A stretch of DNA of 64,000 nucleotides from positions 61,213 through 125,212 of the forward strand of contig CALOBA010000018.1 in NCBI GenBank assembly GCA_942491465.1. The letters are read 5' to 3'. Under the pieces are notes generated by a model. That model saw only the letters and a list, made by a program, of their open reading frames with translations. It searched no databases and was not told where the DNA came from. The position numbers and the translations under genes were made by a program. Positions 38,156-50,543 of this stretch are shown in pieces. Within the stretch, counting starts at the first letter, position 1. Each line of letters begins with the position of its first letter. The DNA is from CALOBA01 sp942491465 (GTDB lineage Bacteria; Pseudomonadota; Gammaproteobacteria; Chromatiales; Chromatiaceae).

Positions 38156-38328
38156 GTAGACTAGGGCTCAATCCCCTCGCGCTTTCCTGATCCCGAAGAA
38201 TCGTCACATGGGGCCCCCGGCGTATCCTCCCATCGATGTTACAGCAAGTTTCAAATTTCGTTCGACCCGCCTCCCCCAACGTCCGTAGACGTGACCAGTA
38301 GGCGTCGATTGTTGCATAACCGTTGAAC

Positions 38329-38793
38329 ATGAGCTTCTCCAGCCCCCGTTCACTCTGCTCTAGAGCCCGAGTGTGGCCCTTTTTCTTGTCGGTCGGCCTC
38401 GCGCTCTCGTCCATCGCGTACCCCGCGCAGCCGCAGGATATGATCCGCAATCCAAGCCTCCCTGAGACCTCGCTGAATCGCAGCGAAGCAGGTCTGCTGT
38501 TTTCGCTTCGCGCCCAGCGGTGGGCCGACGGCCAAGACGTCAAGGTGTTCGTCCTACCCGACGACAACAAGATCCACTCCGGCTTCTTGAAAAAGGTCCT
38601 AGGCTTGTTCCCATACCAGCTCCGACGAGTCTGGGATCGTCAAGTATTTTCCGGTACGGGCCAGGCTCCGATCACGGTTTCATCAGAAGCGGAGATGATT
38701 GATCGCGTCTCATCGACACGGGGCGCAATCGGCTATATCGGCCCCTCAACAACCTCAGATCGCGTCCGCGTACAAGAGGTGGCCCCGAAATGA
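38329..38793 (+). CDS. Small PstS-like periplasmic substrate-binding protein
   Basis: A 154-residue protein with a Sec signal peptide (hydrophobic stretch about 17-33, cleavage probably near YPAQ). The segment VFVLPDDNKIHSGFLKKVLG, VWDRQVFSGTGQAP and SSTRGAIGYIG resemble the compact PstS-like domain seen in short phosphate-type binding proteins; the GAIGYIG block corresponds to the C-terminal part of PstS. It is too short for a complete two-lobed binding protein. It overlaps the outer-membrane barrel gene by 4 bases (ATGA at 38790), which argues that the two act together at the cell envelope. The ligand is unknown. Confidence 0.65.
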   Translation: MSFSSPRSLCSRARVWPFFLSVGLALSSIAYPAQPQDMIRNPSLPETSLNRSEAGLLFSLRAQRWADGQDVKVFVLPDDNKIHSGFLKKVLGLFPYQLRRVWDRQVFSGTGQAPITVSSEAEMIDRVSSTRGAIGYIGPSTTSDRVRVQEVAPK

Positions 38794-39980
38794 GAGCGCT
38801 ACTGCCGTTAACGCTATTGCTTGCCAGCACACCGGCAATCGCGTCCGGCAATCAATGGCTGGAAGAAAACTTGCAGATCCACGGCTTTGCCGCCCTGTCA
38901 GCCGTCAAGACGAGCGACAACCGATTTTTCGGAGACAGCGACGAGACCTCGTTCGACTTCACCGAACTGGGATTGAACTTCTCGCTCCGCGCCAACCCGC
39001 GCGTCCTGATCTCGGCGCAAGCGCTCGCCCGCAAGGCCGGCGACATGTACGACGGGAACCCCTCCCTCGACTACGCCCTGATCGATCTGAGCATCTGGGA
39101 CAACCTCGCAGTCCAGAGCGGCATTCGGCTCGGACGCGTCAAGAATCGCCTCGGCCTATACAATGAAACGCGCGACGTTCCCTTCACGCGACCAGGCATC
39201 TTTTTGCCGCAATCCGTATATTACGACAAGACCCGAAATCTACTGCTGTCTTCAGATGGCTTAGCACTCTACTTCGACCATATTAGCGACTTCGGCAGTT
39301 GGTCGTTTATCGCGAGTGCCGGGCGGCCGGTCATTGACGAGAACGTTGAGTGGGCATTTCTCGGGGCAGACTGGAACGGTCGACTGAAGTCATCCAGCCC
39401 GTTCTTGACCACCAGCTTATGGTACGAGCCGCCTGTTACCGGCCTCAAGCTGGCACTGAGCTATGCCCAAAGCTCTTTACGATTCTATCCGTGGTCCGAA
39501 GATGCAGGCATTGGTCCCGGTGAAACCGAATATCAATACTGGATCGGCTCGCTGCAGTACGACGCCGAGGACTTCACGCTGACCGGCGAGTACAGCCTGT
39601 TGCCCGTGCGCGAGCAAGGCTATAACATCCCGCCCATTGACAGAGACAACACCATCCTCGGCTGGTACATCCAAGGTGCGTACCGACCTATCAAGAACGT
39701 TGAACTGATGGCTCGCTACGAAGAGGGTTACAGCGATCGCGCAGATAAAAACGGCGAGCGCTTGTCCCGCTTGACCGGGGGCGCCACGCCACCTTACGAT
39801 TTTTTCACCAAGGCGATGACCGCGGGTGTGCGCTGGGATATCACCAGTCATGTGATGATTCGCGCAGAGTATCAGCGACACATCGGAACCTTCGATCTCT
39901 CCATTCGCGAGAATCCCGATCCTACACAGCTCGAAAAGCATTGGGATCTCTTCGCCATTCAAGCGGCGTTCCGTTTCTGA
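38790..39980 (+). CDS. Outer-membrane beta-barrel (porin-like) protein
   Basis: A 396-residue protein with a short signal peptide (MRALLPLTLLLASTPAIASG, cleavage after about residue 18). The mature part begins with LQIHGFAALSAV, then alternating hydrophobic and polar strands with many aromatic residues, and ends in AIQAAFRF; a terminal Phe is the usual recognition signal for the BAM complex. At least 14 candidate strands can be seen by eye. Translation is coupled to the preceding PstS-like gene. A role as a porin or anchor for that protein is inferred. Confidence 0.75.
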   Translation: MRALLPLTLLLASTPAIASGNQWLEENLQIHGFAALSAVKTSDNRFFGDSDETSFDFTELGLNFSLRANPRVLISAQALARKAGDMYDGNPSLDYALIDLSIWDNLAVQSGIRLGRVKNRLGLYNETRDVPFTRPGIFLPQSVYYDKTRNLLLSSDGLALYFDHISDFGSWSFIASAGRPVIDENVEWAFLGADWNGRLKSSSPFLTTSLWYEPPVTGLKLALSYAQSSLRFYPWSEDAGIGPGETEYQYWIGSLQYDAEDFTLTGEYSLLPVREQGYNIPPIDRDNTILGWYIQGAYRPIKNVELMARYEEGYSDRADKNGERLSRLTGGATPPYDFFTKAMTAGVRWDITSHVMIRAEYQRHIGTFDLSIRENPDPTQLEKHWDLFAIQAAFRF

Positions 39981-39991
39981 TCCGGACAAGA

Positions 39992-40057
39992 AACGGCCGA
40001 TCCCCGCCAATTCCGGGTATCGGCCGTTCAACAAAGCCGGGACAGGAACCTGTCCCG
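39992..40057. terminator. Two hairpins between convergent porin and hppA genes
   Basis: First stem: AACGGCCGAT (39992-40001) with ATCGGCCGTT (40019-40028), a perfect 10 bp around a 17-base loop. Second stem: CGGGACAGG (40038-40046) with CCTGTCCCG (40049-40057), 9 bp with a two-base AA gap. The 90-base gap between the two stops is almost filled by them. No T-runs are present. Confidence 0.6.
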
Positions 40058-40070
40058 ACATCGGGGACTA

Positions 40071-42173
<2,103 letters not shown>

Positions 42174-42312
42174 CGCATAGATACCCCTCTAGTAGTGGTT
42201 GAATTGGGTGTACTGCTATGCAGCCTTTACCACTGCGCGGGGCAGGGCCCCTCCAGCACCGCAGGCTGCCGTGAGATCGGCTCCACTGCCCCGTTTTGCT
42301 CCAGACGGCACA

Positions 42313-42338
42313 CGAAAACGGCCCCCGAAGGGGCCTTA
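42313..42338 (-). terminator. Intrinsic terminator after the K+-dependent pyrophosphatase gene
   Basis: On the minus strand a 6-bp GC stem, GGCCCC and GGGGCC (42335-42320), is closed by a stable TTCG tetraloop and followed by GTTTTCG. It lies 125 bases past the stop of the upstream pyrophosphatase gene and ahead of the next one. Confidence 0.7.
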
Positions 42339-42342
42339 GGTC

Positions 42343-42388
42343 GACCGGACCCGCCGGGTCCGGTCGCGTCCGGCGAACGCCGGACGCG
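42343..42388. repeat. Two adjacent perfect GC-rich hairpins
   Basis: GACCGGACCC (42343-42352) pairs with GGGTCCGGTC (42356-42365) around GCC, and CGCGTCCGGCG (42365-42375) pairs with CGCCGGACGCG (42378-42388) around AA. With the terminator stem at 42320-42335 this makes three consecutive hairpins in 70 bases between the two pyrophosphatase genes. The two stems share the GTCCGG core, so they may be copies of one element. Confidence 0.6.
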
Positions 42389-42460
42389 AGCTGGCTCCAT
42401 GGTTGCCGCCGTCACCGGGAGCCGACCGGGACGGCTGCGACGAGCCAAACGCGTAGGAAA

Positions 42461-44695
<2,235 letters not shown>

Positions 44696-44802
44696 GATGG
44701 GTTACTACCTTAGAAAAGCTGCTTTGAATTCGAGCAGTGAAGCGATCCGATCGCCCGGGCGCGGGGGAGGGAGGGAGAGACCGCAGGCGATCGCGCCGCG
44801 GA

Positions 44803-45576
44803 TCAATCGAAACGCTGGACTTGGGCGGAGCGCCACCAGTCGAAATGCTCGCTCTCAAGCGCATCCAGCGTCGGGAACCGATAATAGGCGAAGTCCTTGT
44901 AGTCGCCGACGTAGAGACCCTGGAGGGTCCGATAATAGACCCCCTGCTTGACCTGCCTCAGCACCAGCTTGCTCTCTTTGGTGTTGTGCTGAAAGTCCAG
45001 CAGCACATCGCGCAGGTGGCGGATCGCGGGATACGGCAGGTCGTCCGCGTTGCCGTGGCCCGGATCGACGGAGAGCTCGCCGAGCCTCTGCTCGGAGAAG
45101 ACGATGCGGGGCACATGCACCGGATTCGCAGGATCGGTGATCGAGTGGCAGAAGGCCTCCGGCTCCAGCCGGCTGGCCACCAGCGGGTGGACCGGGCAGA
45201 ACTCCTGATACAGATGCAGCGGGTGCTCGGTGTCCGGCGAGTACGGGGTCTTCTCCAACCCCAGGGTGCGGCCGTCATCCGTCACCAGGTACAGATTGCC
45301 CAGCGCCGAGACCGGGACGCGGGCCAGCACGTCGTAGACGGAGAGGTACACCGACGACTTCGGGGCGCCGTTGGGCTGGGTCACGCAGCGCTCGTCGGCG
45401 AGATGGAACGGAAAGTCTTCGCTTCGGAACGACGGATCGACCTCGAAGAACATGGCCTCGCCGAAGACGTGGACCTTCTTGCCGACCGCGTAGTAGGAGC
45501 CGAAGGCCTCCGGTTCCAGTTGCGAGGCGATCAACGCCTCCGGGATTAGGGACAGATACAGACGGTAGTCGCTCAT
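44803..45576 (-). CDS. Conserved protein of unknown function with internal duplication, in PPi cluster
   Basis: A 257-residue protein, start at 45576 (MSDYRLYLSLIPEALIAS); upstream codons to 45672 look non-coding. I do not recognise a family. It contains an internal repeat: ALIASQLEPEAF (14-25) then KKVHVFGEAMFFEVDP (33-48), and PLVASRLEPEAF (131-142) then NPVHVPRIVFSEQ...LSVDP (151-172). The C-terminal part (205-257) is rich in Tyr, Phe and Trp (GVYYRTLQGLYVGDYKDFAYY). No signal peptide or membrane helix, so it is probably cytosolic. It sits between pfp and the K+-dependent pyrophosphatase gene on the same strand, which suggests a role in PPi metabolism or its regulation, but this is only context. 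Confidence 0.75.
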   Translation of the reverse strand: MSDYRLYLSLIPEALIASQLEPEAFGSYYAVGKKVHVFGEAMFFEVDPSFRSEDFPFHLADERCVTQPNGAPKSSVYLSVYDVLARVPVSALGNLYLVTDDGRTLGLEKTPYSPDTEHPLHLYQEFCPVHPLVASRLEPEAFCHSITDPANPVHVPRIVFSEQRLGELSVDPGHGNADDLPYPAIRHLRDVLLDFQHNTKESKLVLRQVKQGVYYRTLQGLYVGDYKDFAYYRFPTLDALESEHFDWWRSAQVQRFD

Positions 45577-45699
45577 TACAGCTCCGATAGAAAAAACAGG
45601 GTGAGGGACCTTGATGCTTGGGCGCGCCCCCTGCGGGCCGCGGCTGCCGGTCGAGCCGCCGGGCGGATGCATCCCCGGCTCTGGTCAGTCCGCCAGGAA

Positions 45700-45716
45700 G
45701 GGGCCCAGGGGGCCCC
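45700..45716. terminator. Small GC hairpin after pfp
   Basis: GGGGCC (45700-45705) pairs with GGCCCC (45711-45716) around CAGGG, 17 bases past the pfp stop. On the minus strand it is followed by TTCC only, so it may attenuate rather than fully stop transcription into the next gene. Confidence 0.35.
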
Positions 45717-45732
45717 GATGCTCAACGCGACC

Positions 45733-46986
45733 TCAGAGCTCGAACGGGGCGAGCTTCTTCTCGACGGCCGCATTCTCCAGCGTGACATAGCGCGGCAGAC
45801 CGTTCTCGTAGGGCGGATAGTCTTCGCCGGAGATCAGCGGGTAGAGGTACTCGCGGCACTTGTCGGTGATGCCGTAGCCGTCCTCGGTGATGAAGTCCTT
45901 GGGCATGAACTTCTCGACGTTGGCGACCTCCGACAGCGGCGCCTCGCCGATCTCCCAGACGTAGGGGTCCGAGGACTTGCGCACCACCGTCGGCATGATC
46001 GCGTTGTGGCCCTGCAGGGCGTACTCGACCCCGGCCTTGCCCAGGGCATAGGCCTGCTCGACATCGGACTTCGACGCCAGGTGGCGGGCAGCGCGCTGCA
46101 GATAGTCGGCCACGGCCCAGTGGAACTTGTAGCCGAAGGCCTCCTTGACCATGTTCGCCACCACCGGGGCGGCGCCGCCGAGTTGGGCATGGCCAAAGGC
46201 GTCGCGGGTGCCCTGCTCGGCCAGGAAGCGCCCATCCGGCCAGTGGCAGCCCTCGGAGATGCACACGGTGCAGTAGCCGTGCTCGTCGACCTTGGCCTTG
46301 ACCGCGGCCAGGAACCGCTCCTGATCGAACTCGACCTCCGGGAACAGGGTCACCACCGGGATGCCCTGATCGGCCACCAGGGCACCGGCGGCGGCGATCC
46401 AGCCGGCGTGGCGGCCCATGACCTCGATGACGAACAGCTTGGTGGAGGTCGCCGCCATGGAGCGCACGTCGAACGAGGCCTCCAGCGTCGAGGTGGCGAT
46501 GTACTTGGCCACCGAGCCGAAGCCCGGGCAGTTGTCGGTGATGGGCAGATCATTGTCGACCGTCTTCGGCACATGGATCGCCTGCACCGGGTAGCCCATC
46601 GTCTCCGACAGCTGCGAGACCTTGTAGCAGGTATCAGCCGAGTCGCCGCCGCCGTTGTAGAAGAAGTAGCCGATGTCGTGGGCCTTGAAGACCTCGATCA
46701 GGCGCTCGTACTCGCGCTTGTTCGCCTCCAGGCTCTTGAGCTTGTAGCGGCAGGAGCCGAAGCCGCCGGACGGGGTATGGCGCAACGCGGCGATGTTCTC
46801 GGCGGACTCCTTGTTGGTGTCGATCAGGTCCTCGGTCAGGGCGCCGATGATGCCGTTGCGACCGGCATAGACATTGGCGATCTTGTCGGGATGCTGGCGC
46901 GCGGTCTCGATGACACCGCAGGCGGACGCATTGATCACGGCGGTCACACCACCGGACTGGGCATAGAAGGCGTTCTTGGCGGTCAT
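45733..46986 (-). CDS. pfp: Pyrophosphate-dependent 6-phosphofructokinase
   Basis: A 417-residue cytosolic enzyme that interconverts fructose 6-phosphate and fructose 1,6-bisphosphate using PPi instead of ATP. The phosphate-donor loop reads NGGGDSADT (111-119), with Asp following the Gly run as in PPi-type enzymes rather than the GGDGS of ATP-type. PKTVDND (140-146) carries the catalytic Asp, and EVMGRHAGW (188-196) the substrate-binding residues. GAGGAG lies 9 bases before the ATG. Methylotrophs and other bacteria also link pfp to a pyrophosphatase gene, which fits the cluster here. The enzyme is reversible, so direction depends on PPi and phosphate levels. Confidence 0.93.
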   Translation of the reverse strand: MTAKNAFYAQSGGVTAVINASACGVIETARQHPDKIANVYAGRNGIIGALTEDLIDTNKESAENIAALRHTPSGGFGSCRYKLKSLEANKREYERLIEVFKAHDIGYFFYNGGGDSADTCYKVSQLSETMGYPVQAIHVPKTVDNDLPITDNCPGFGSVAKYIATSTLEASFDVRSMAATSTKLFVIEVMGRHAGWIAAAGALVADQGIPVVTLFPEVEFDQERFLAAVKAKVDEHGYCTVCISEGCHWPDGRFLAEQGTRDAFGHAQLGGAAPVVANMVKEAFGYKFHWAVADYLQRAARHLASKSDVEQAYALGKAGVEYALQGHNAIMPTVVRKSSDPYVWEIGEAPLSEVANVEKFMPKDFITEDGYGITDKCREYLYPLISGEDYPPYENGLPRYVTLENAAVEKKLAPFEL

Positions 46987-47404
46987 GGGGACAGTCTCCT
47001 CGTCAAGTGCTGGGGAAAAGGCTTGTTATGGAGGGGGTATGCGTCCGCACAGATGGAGCCGGTTCGGGCATCGCGCATGGGGCTTGGGCCGCAGGCCGGC
47101 GGGCCGTTCGACGCAACGGCGTCGCGCGCATGGTCGGTGATGCGCAGGTACCGGCGCGCGGTCTCGGTCAAGTCGGGGACGCTCGGCGTGGACGGGCGGC
47201 GAAAGTCGGGGCTTGCGGCCATGGATGGTCTGCGGCGCTGGGGGGCGAAGACGTCGGTCGACGGCGCGCGGGCACTGGTCGGCCCCGGCCTGGCTATGCG
47301 GCACCATAGGTTAACCAAAGCCAGCACCGGTCGCACATAAATTTTCCAGTGGCCCGCATATGCCGTTTCAGCGTTTCCCTATCCGCACGCCAGGTCGGCA
47401 GCGG
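46987..47404. other. Intergenic region upstream of pfp
   Basis: A 418-base gap between the rpoS end and the pfp start. It must hold the pfp promoter, but no convincing -35/-10 pair is seen. An 8-base palindrome GCATATGC occurs near 47357. A frame of 117 codons on the minus strand ends with a 4-base overlap onto pfp but is Arg/Pro-rich and is not considered a gene. No terminator hairpin is visible after rpoS. Confidence 0.35.
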
Positions 47405-48421
47405 CTATTTGAAGAACGACTCCACCGAGAAGCCTTCCTTCTCCAGGATGTCGCGCAGCCGGCGCAGGGCGTCCATTTGGATCTGGCGCACCCGCTCGCG
47501 GGTGACGCCGAGTTCCTGGGCGACGCGCTCCAGCGTCGAATGCTCGTAGCCGTGCAGGCCGAAGCGACGCTCCACGACCTCGCGCTGCTTATCGTTGAGC
47601 TTGTCCAGCCAGTGGTCGAGGTTGGTCTGGATGTCGTCGTCCTGGATGTCGTCGGCGGGGTCGTGGGCGTCCTCGTCGGTGAGCATGTCCACCAGGGGCT
47701 TGTCGGCCTCCTTGCCGAACGGGGTGTCGACGGAGGCGATGCGCTCGTTGAGGCCGAGCATGCGCTTGACCTCGGCGATGGGCTTCTCCAACAGCTCCGC
47801 GACCTCTTCCGTGGTCGGCTCGTGGTCGAGCTGCTGGGACAGCAGCCGCGTGGCGCGCAGGTAGATGTTGATCTCCTTGACCACGTGGATCGGCAGCCGC
47901 ACGGTGCGGGTCTGGTTCATGATGGCCCGCTCGATGGTCTGGCGGATCCACCAGGTGGCATAGGTGGAGAAGCGAAAGCCGCGCTCCGGGTCGAACTTCT
48001 CCACCGCGCGGATCAGGCCCAGGTTGCCCTCTTCGATGAGGTCGAGCAGCGGCAGACCGCGATTGAGGTAGCGCCGGGCGATCTTGACCACCAGGCGCAG
48101 ATTGCTGACGATCATGCGCTGGCGCGCGGCCTCGTCACCCTGCTGGGCGCGGCGCGACAGATCGATCTCTTCCTCGGCGGTCAGCAGCCGCGACTCGCCG
48201 ATCTCGTTGAGGTAGATGCGGGTGGCGTCGAAGTCGCCCTCGCCGGCCGAGAAGCGCTCGGGCTTGCGCGGCGCCTGCGCCGCGTCGGCATTGCCGTCGC
48301 CGTCGTCACCGTCGACCAACAACAGCGGCTCGTCGTTCCCGGCGTTCTCCGATGCGTCGAGATCCGCCGACTCCGGATCGGCATCCGGGTCTCGAACTGG
48401 CTTTTCGGCTGGCGATGACAT
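47405..48421 (-). CDS. rpoS: RNA polymerase sigma factor RpoS
   Basis: A 338-residue sigma-70 family factor. The start at 48421 (MSSPAEKPVRDPDADPES) has a GGGGAG ribosome-binding site 5 bases upstream. After an acidic N-terminus, region 1.2 (DATRIYLNEIGESRLLTAEEE), region 2 (NLRLVVKIARRYLNRGLPLLDLIEEGNLGL and FSTYATWWIRQTIERAI), region 3 and region 4 (RFGLHGYEHSTLERVAQELGVTRERVRQIQ) follow. The context after nlpD is the classic one for RpoS, the general stress and stationary-phase sigma factor. In relatives a main rpoS promoter lies inside nlpD. Confidence 0.95.
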   Translation of the reverse strand: MSSPAEKPVRDPDADPESADLDASENAGNDEPLLLVDGDDGDGNADAAQAPRKPERFSAGEGDFDATRIYLNEIGESRLLTAEEEIDLSRRAQQGDEAARQRMIVSNLRLVVKIARRYLNRGLPLLDLIEEGNLGLIRAVEKFDPERGFRFSTYATWWIRQTIERAIMNQTRTVRLPIHVVKEINIYLRATRLLSQQLDHEPTTEEVAELLEKPIAEVKRMLGLNERIASVDTPFGKEADKPLVDMLTDEDAHDPADDIQDDDIQTNLDHWLDKLNDKQREVVERRFGLHGYEHSTLERVAQELGVTRERVRQIQMDALRRLRDILEKEGFSVESFFK

Positions 48422-48464
48422 GCGCTCCCCCGGTGATTCGGCCGTCGACGCTGGCGCCAGGCGC

Positions 48465-49271
48465 TCAGCGCGACCTGGGTAGGTATTGCAGGGGATCGAC
48501 GGCACTGCCGTCCCTGCGGATCTCGAAGTGCAGCAGATCCTGGCCGTTCGGCGCCTGCCCGACCTCGGCAAGCGTCTGCCCGCGCTGGACCCGGTCTCCC
48601 TCCCCAACCAGCAGTCGGCGGTTGAACGCGTAGGCGCTTAGATAGCGGCTGTTGTGCTTGACGATGATAAGGTTCCCGTAACCCTTGAGTCCACTGCCGC
48701 TGTAGACGACGCTGCCCGGCGCCGTGGCCTTCACCGGCGTGCCTTCGCGTGCGCCGATGCGGATACCCTGGCGAGTACGGTCTCCGGGCCGGAACCCCTG
48801 CTTGAGCCGACCCTTGACCGGCCACTGCCACGAGATGCCGGAGGCGGCGGCCAGGCTGCCCGGCGGCTTGGACGGCGTGGTGACGGTCTTGACCGGCTTG
48901 GCCGAGGCCCTGCGCGCACTGCCGCCCTTGGGCTTGCCGCCGCCGGAGCGACGCGCGGTGGCTGCGCCCGCCGACGGATCGATGCGCAGCAGCTGGCCGG
49001 CGTAGATGTTGTTCGGGTTGCCGAGGCCGTTCCAGCGCACCAGGGAGGACATGCGCACGCGCTTGGCCTCGGCGATCTCGCTCAGCGTGTCGCCGCGACG
49101 CACACGGTAGTGGCCCGGCGGGGTCGGGCCGTAGCGCAGGCTGTCCACCGGCGCAAGCCCGCCGCCGCAGCCGCTGAGCCCAATGGGCAGCGCGGCCAAG
49201 ATCAGCACGCCGAGCGCCGCGCCGACGCCGAGGCGGCGGTGACTGCGATGGTTCCAGGTGACCCTTATCAC
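48465..49271 (-). CDS. nlpD: NlpD-type murein hydrolase activator lipoprotein
   Basis: A 268-residue lipoprotein starting at a GTG. The signal segment ends in LSGC with Cys35 as lipid site. A LysM peptidoglycan-binding domain covers about 54-97 (HYRVRRGDTLSEIAEAK), a basic Gly/Ser/Lys linker follows, and an M23/LytM domain covers about 145-262. The LytM catalytic site is degenerate: the expected HxxxD reads RQGIR, and the expected HLHFE reads LLHFE. That fits NlpD, which activates amidase AmiC for septal splitting instead of cutting peptidoglycan. Upstream of rpoS as in E. coli. Confidence 0.92.
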   Translation of the reverse strand: MIRVTWNHRSHRRLGVGAALGVLILAALPIGLSGCGGGLAPVDSLRYGPTPPGHYRVRRGDTLSEIAEAKRVRMSSLVRWNGLGNPNNIYAGQLLRIDPSAGAATARRSGGGKPKGGSARRASAKPVKTVTTPSKPPGSLAAASGISWQWPVKGRLKQGFRPGDRTRQGIRIGAREGTPVKATAPGSVVYSGSGLKGYGNLIIVKHNSRYLSAYAFNRRLLVGEGDRVQRGQTLAEVGQAPNGQDLLHFEIRRDGSAVDPLQYLPRSR

Positions 49272-49287
49272 GTCTGCCGAGCCCGTC

Positions 49288-49863
49288 TCAATGGAACAGC
49301 AACAGCAACACGATCAGCAGGATCATGACCCAACCCATCAGGTCGACATACGGACGCAGACGCTGCTCCATGCGCTCGCCGCCCCAGGCCATCAAGGCCG
49401 CGACCAAAAAGAAGCGGCTGCCGCGCCCCACCGCGGAGGCGGCGACGAACGGCAGCAGCGGCATGGCCATGACGCCGCCGGTGATGGTAAAGATCTTGTA
49501 CGGGATCGGCGAAAAGCCGGCGACGAAGACCACCCAGACCCCCCACTCGTCGAACCAGGCCTTGGCCTGGCCGAAGGCGTCGGCATAGTGGCCGCCGGGC
49601 CCGACGACGGGCTCGATCAGATCGAAGGCGAAGGCACCGATCAGGTAACCGAGCAGCCCGCCGAGCACCGAAGCAACGGTGGTCAGCAGCGCCAGCCGCC
49701 AGGCCTGCGCCGGCCGCGCCATACACATGGGGGCCAGCATCACATCGGGGGGGATCGGGAAGAAGCTCGACTCGGCGAAGCTGAGCCCGCCCAGATACCA
49801 AGGGGCGTGGCGGTGTCTGGACCAGGACATGACCCGGTCGTAGAGCGCGGAGAACAGGCGCAT
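49288..49863 (-). CDS. yqaA: YqaA-family (VTT/DedA-like) inner-membrane protein
   Basis: A 191-residue protein with four or five hydrophobic segments and the VTT-like motifs FAESSFFPIPPDVMLAP (near 29-45) and GFSPIPYKIFTITGG (near 116-130). VTT-domain proteins relate to lipid scramblases and transporters; YqaA itself has no known function. The ATG overlaps the pcm stop by one base (49863). The position between pcm and nlpD is common in gammaproteobacteria. Confidence 0.88.
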   Translation of the reverse strand: MRLFSALYDRVMSWSRHRHAPWYLGGLSFAESSFFPIPPDVMLAPMCMARPAQAWRLALLTTVASVLGGLLGYLIGAFAFDLIEPVVGPGGHYADAFGQAKAWFDEWGVWVVFVAGFSPIPYKIFTITGGVMAMPLLPFVAASAVGRGSRFFLVAALMAWGGERMEQRLRPYVDLMGWVMILLIVLLLLFH

Positions 49864-50543
49864 CAGGCGATCCCTCCCAACAGGGGAACAAAGGTCACGG
49901 CCTCCAGCACCTGATGCCGGAAGCCGGAGGAGGTGCGCGTGACCCGCAACAGGACCTGTCCCTGATCGCGCACACCGTGGGTTTGAATAGGCAGGACCAT
50001 ACAGCCGCCCGGCGCCAGCTGCTCGGCCAGCGAGCGCGGCACGCCATCGGCCGCGGCGGTGACCAGGATCGCCTCAAAGGGCGCGTACTCCGGCCAGCCC
50101 AGGGCGCCGTCACCGTAGCGCAGGCGCACGTTGCGCAGCTTCAGGCGCTTAAGGCGCTCGCCGGCGCGATCCCACAGGCTGGCGATGCGCTCGACGCTGT
50201 AGACCCGCCGCACCAGCGACGCGAGCACGGCGGTCTGGAAGCCGGAGCCGGTGCCGATCTCGAGCACCGTATCGGGGTGGCGCCGCTCCAGCAGCGCCTC
50301 GGTCATGCGCGCGACGGTGTAGGGCTGAGAGATGGTCTGACCACGGCCGATGGGCAGCGCCGAATCCTCGTAGGCGCGACAGGCCAGGGCCTCGTCGACG
50401 AACAGGTGCCGCGGCAGCCTGCCGAGCACCTCCAGCACACCCTGATCGCGGATGCCGGAGGCGGCCAGGCGCTCGACCAAGCGTCGCCGCACCCGCGGCG
50501 AACTCGCCAGCGCGGCACCCCCGAGCAGGGCCTCCTGGGCCAT
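49863..50543 (-). CDS. pcm: Protein-L-isoaspartate O-methyltransferase
   Basis: A 226-residue enzyme that methylates isoaspartyl residues to start their repair. The ATG at 50543 overlaps the surE stop by one base (TGATG); a start seven codons earlier is possible. Key blocks: IGRGQTISQPYTVARMTEAL (about 67-86) and the SAM motif VLEIGTGSGFQTAVLA. C-terminal LAPGGCMVLPIQ is also conserved. Coupled to surE above and yqaA below. Confidence 0.94.
   Translation of the reverse strand: MAQEALLGGAALASSPRVRRRLVERLAASGIRDQGVLEVLGRLPRHLFVDEALACRAYEDSALPIGRGQTISQPYTVARMTEALLERRHPDTVLEIGTGSGFQTAVLASLVRRVYSVERIASLWDRAGERLKRLKLRNVRLRYGDGALGWPEYAPFEAILVTAAADGVPRSLAEQLAPGGCMVLPIQTHGVRDQGQVLLRVTRTSSGFRHQVLEAVTFVPLLGGIA

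Larger units (their letters stand above)
37825..38328. other. Divergent intergenic region with two sigma-54-like sites
   Basis: A 504-base gap between the minus-strand deacetylase and the plus-strand binding-protein gene. I see no convincing coding sequence. It holds a good sigma-54-like element on the plus strand, a weaker one on the minus strand, and an inverted repeat TTTTG (38111-38115) and CAAAA (38126-38130) just upstream of the plus-strand element that could bind an activator. Confidence 0.4.

Noticed and set aside
39992..40057. Hairpins considered as an attachment site or IS end
   Set aside because: They lie between two convergent stops and are better explained as terminators; no integrase or transposase is near.
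46983..47336. A 117-codon minus-strand frame ending with an ATGA overlap on pfp
   Set aside because: The overlap looks gene-like, but the protein is Arg/Pro-rich with no hydrophobic core or known motif; more likely the pfp leader.
45601..47340. A 579-codon plus-strand frame opposite pfp and its upstream gap
   Set aside because: Antisense to pfp; runs into non-coding sequence with no change of character.
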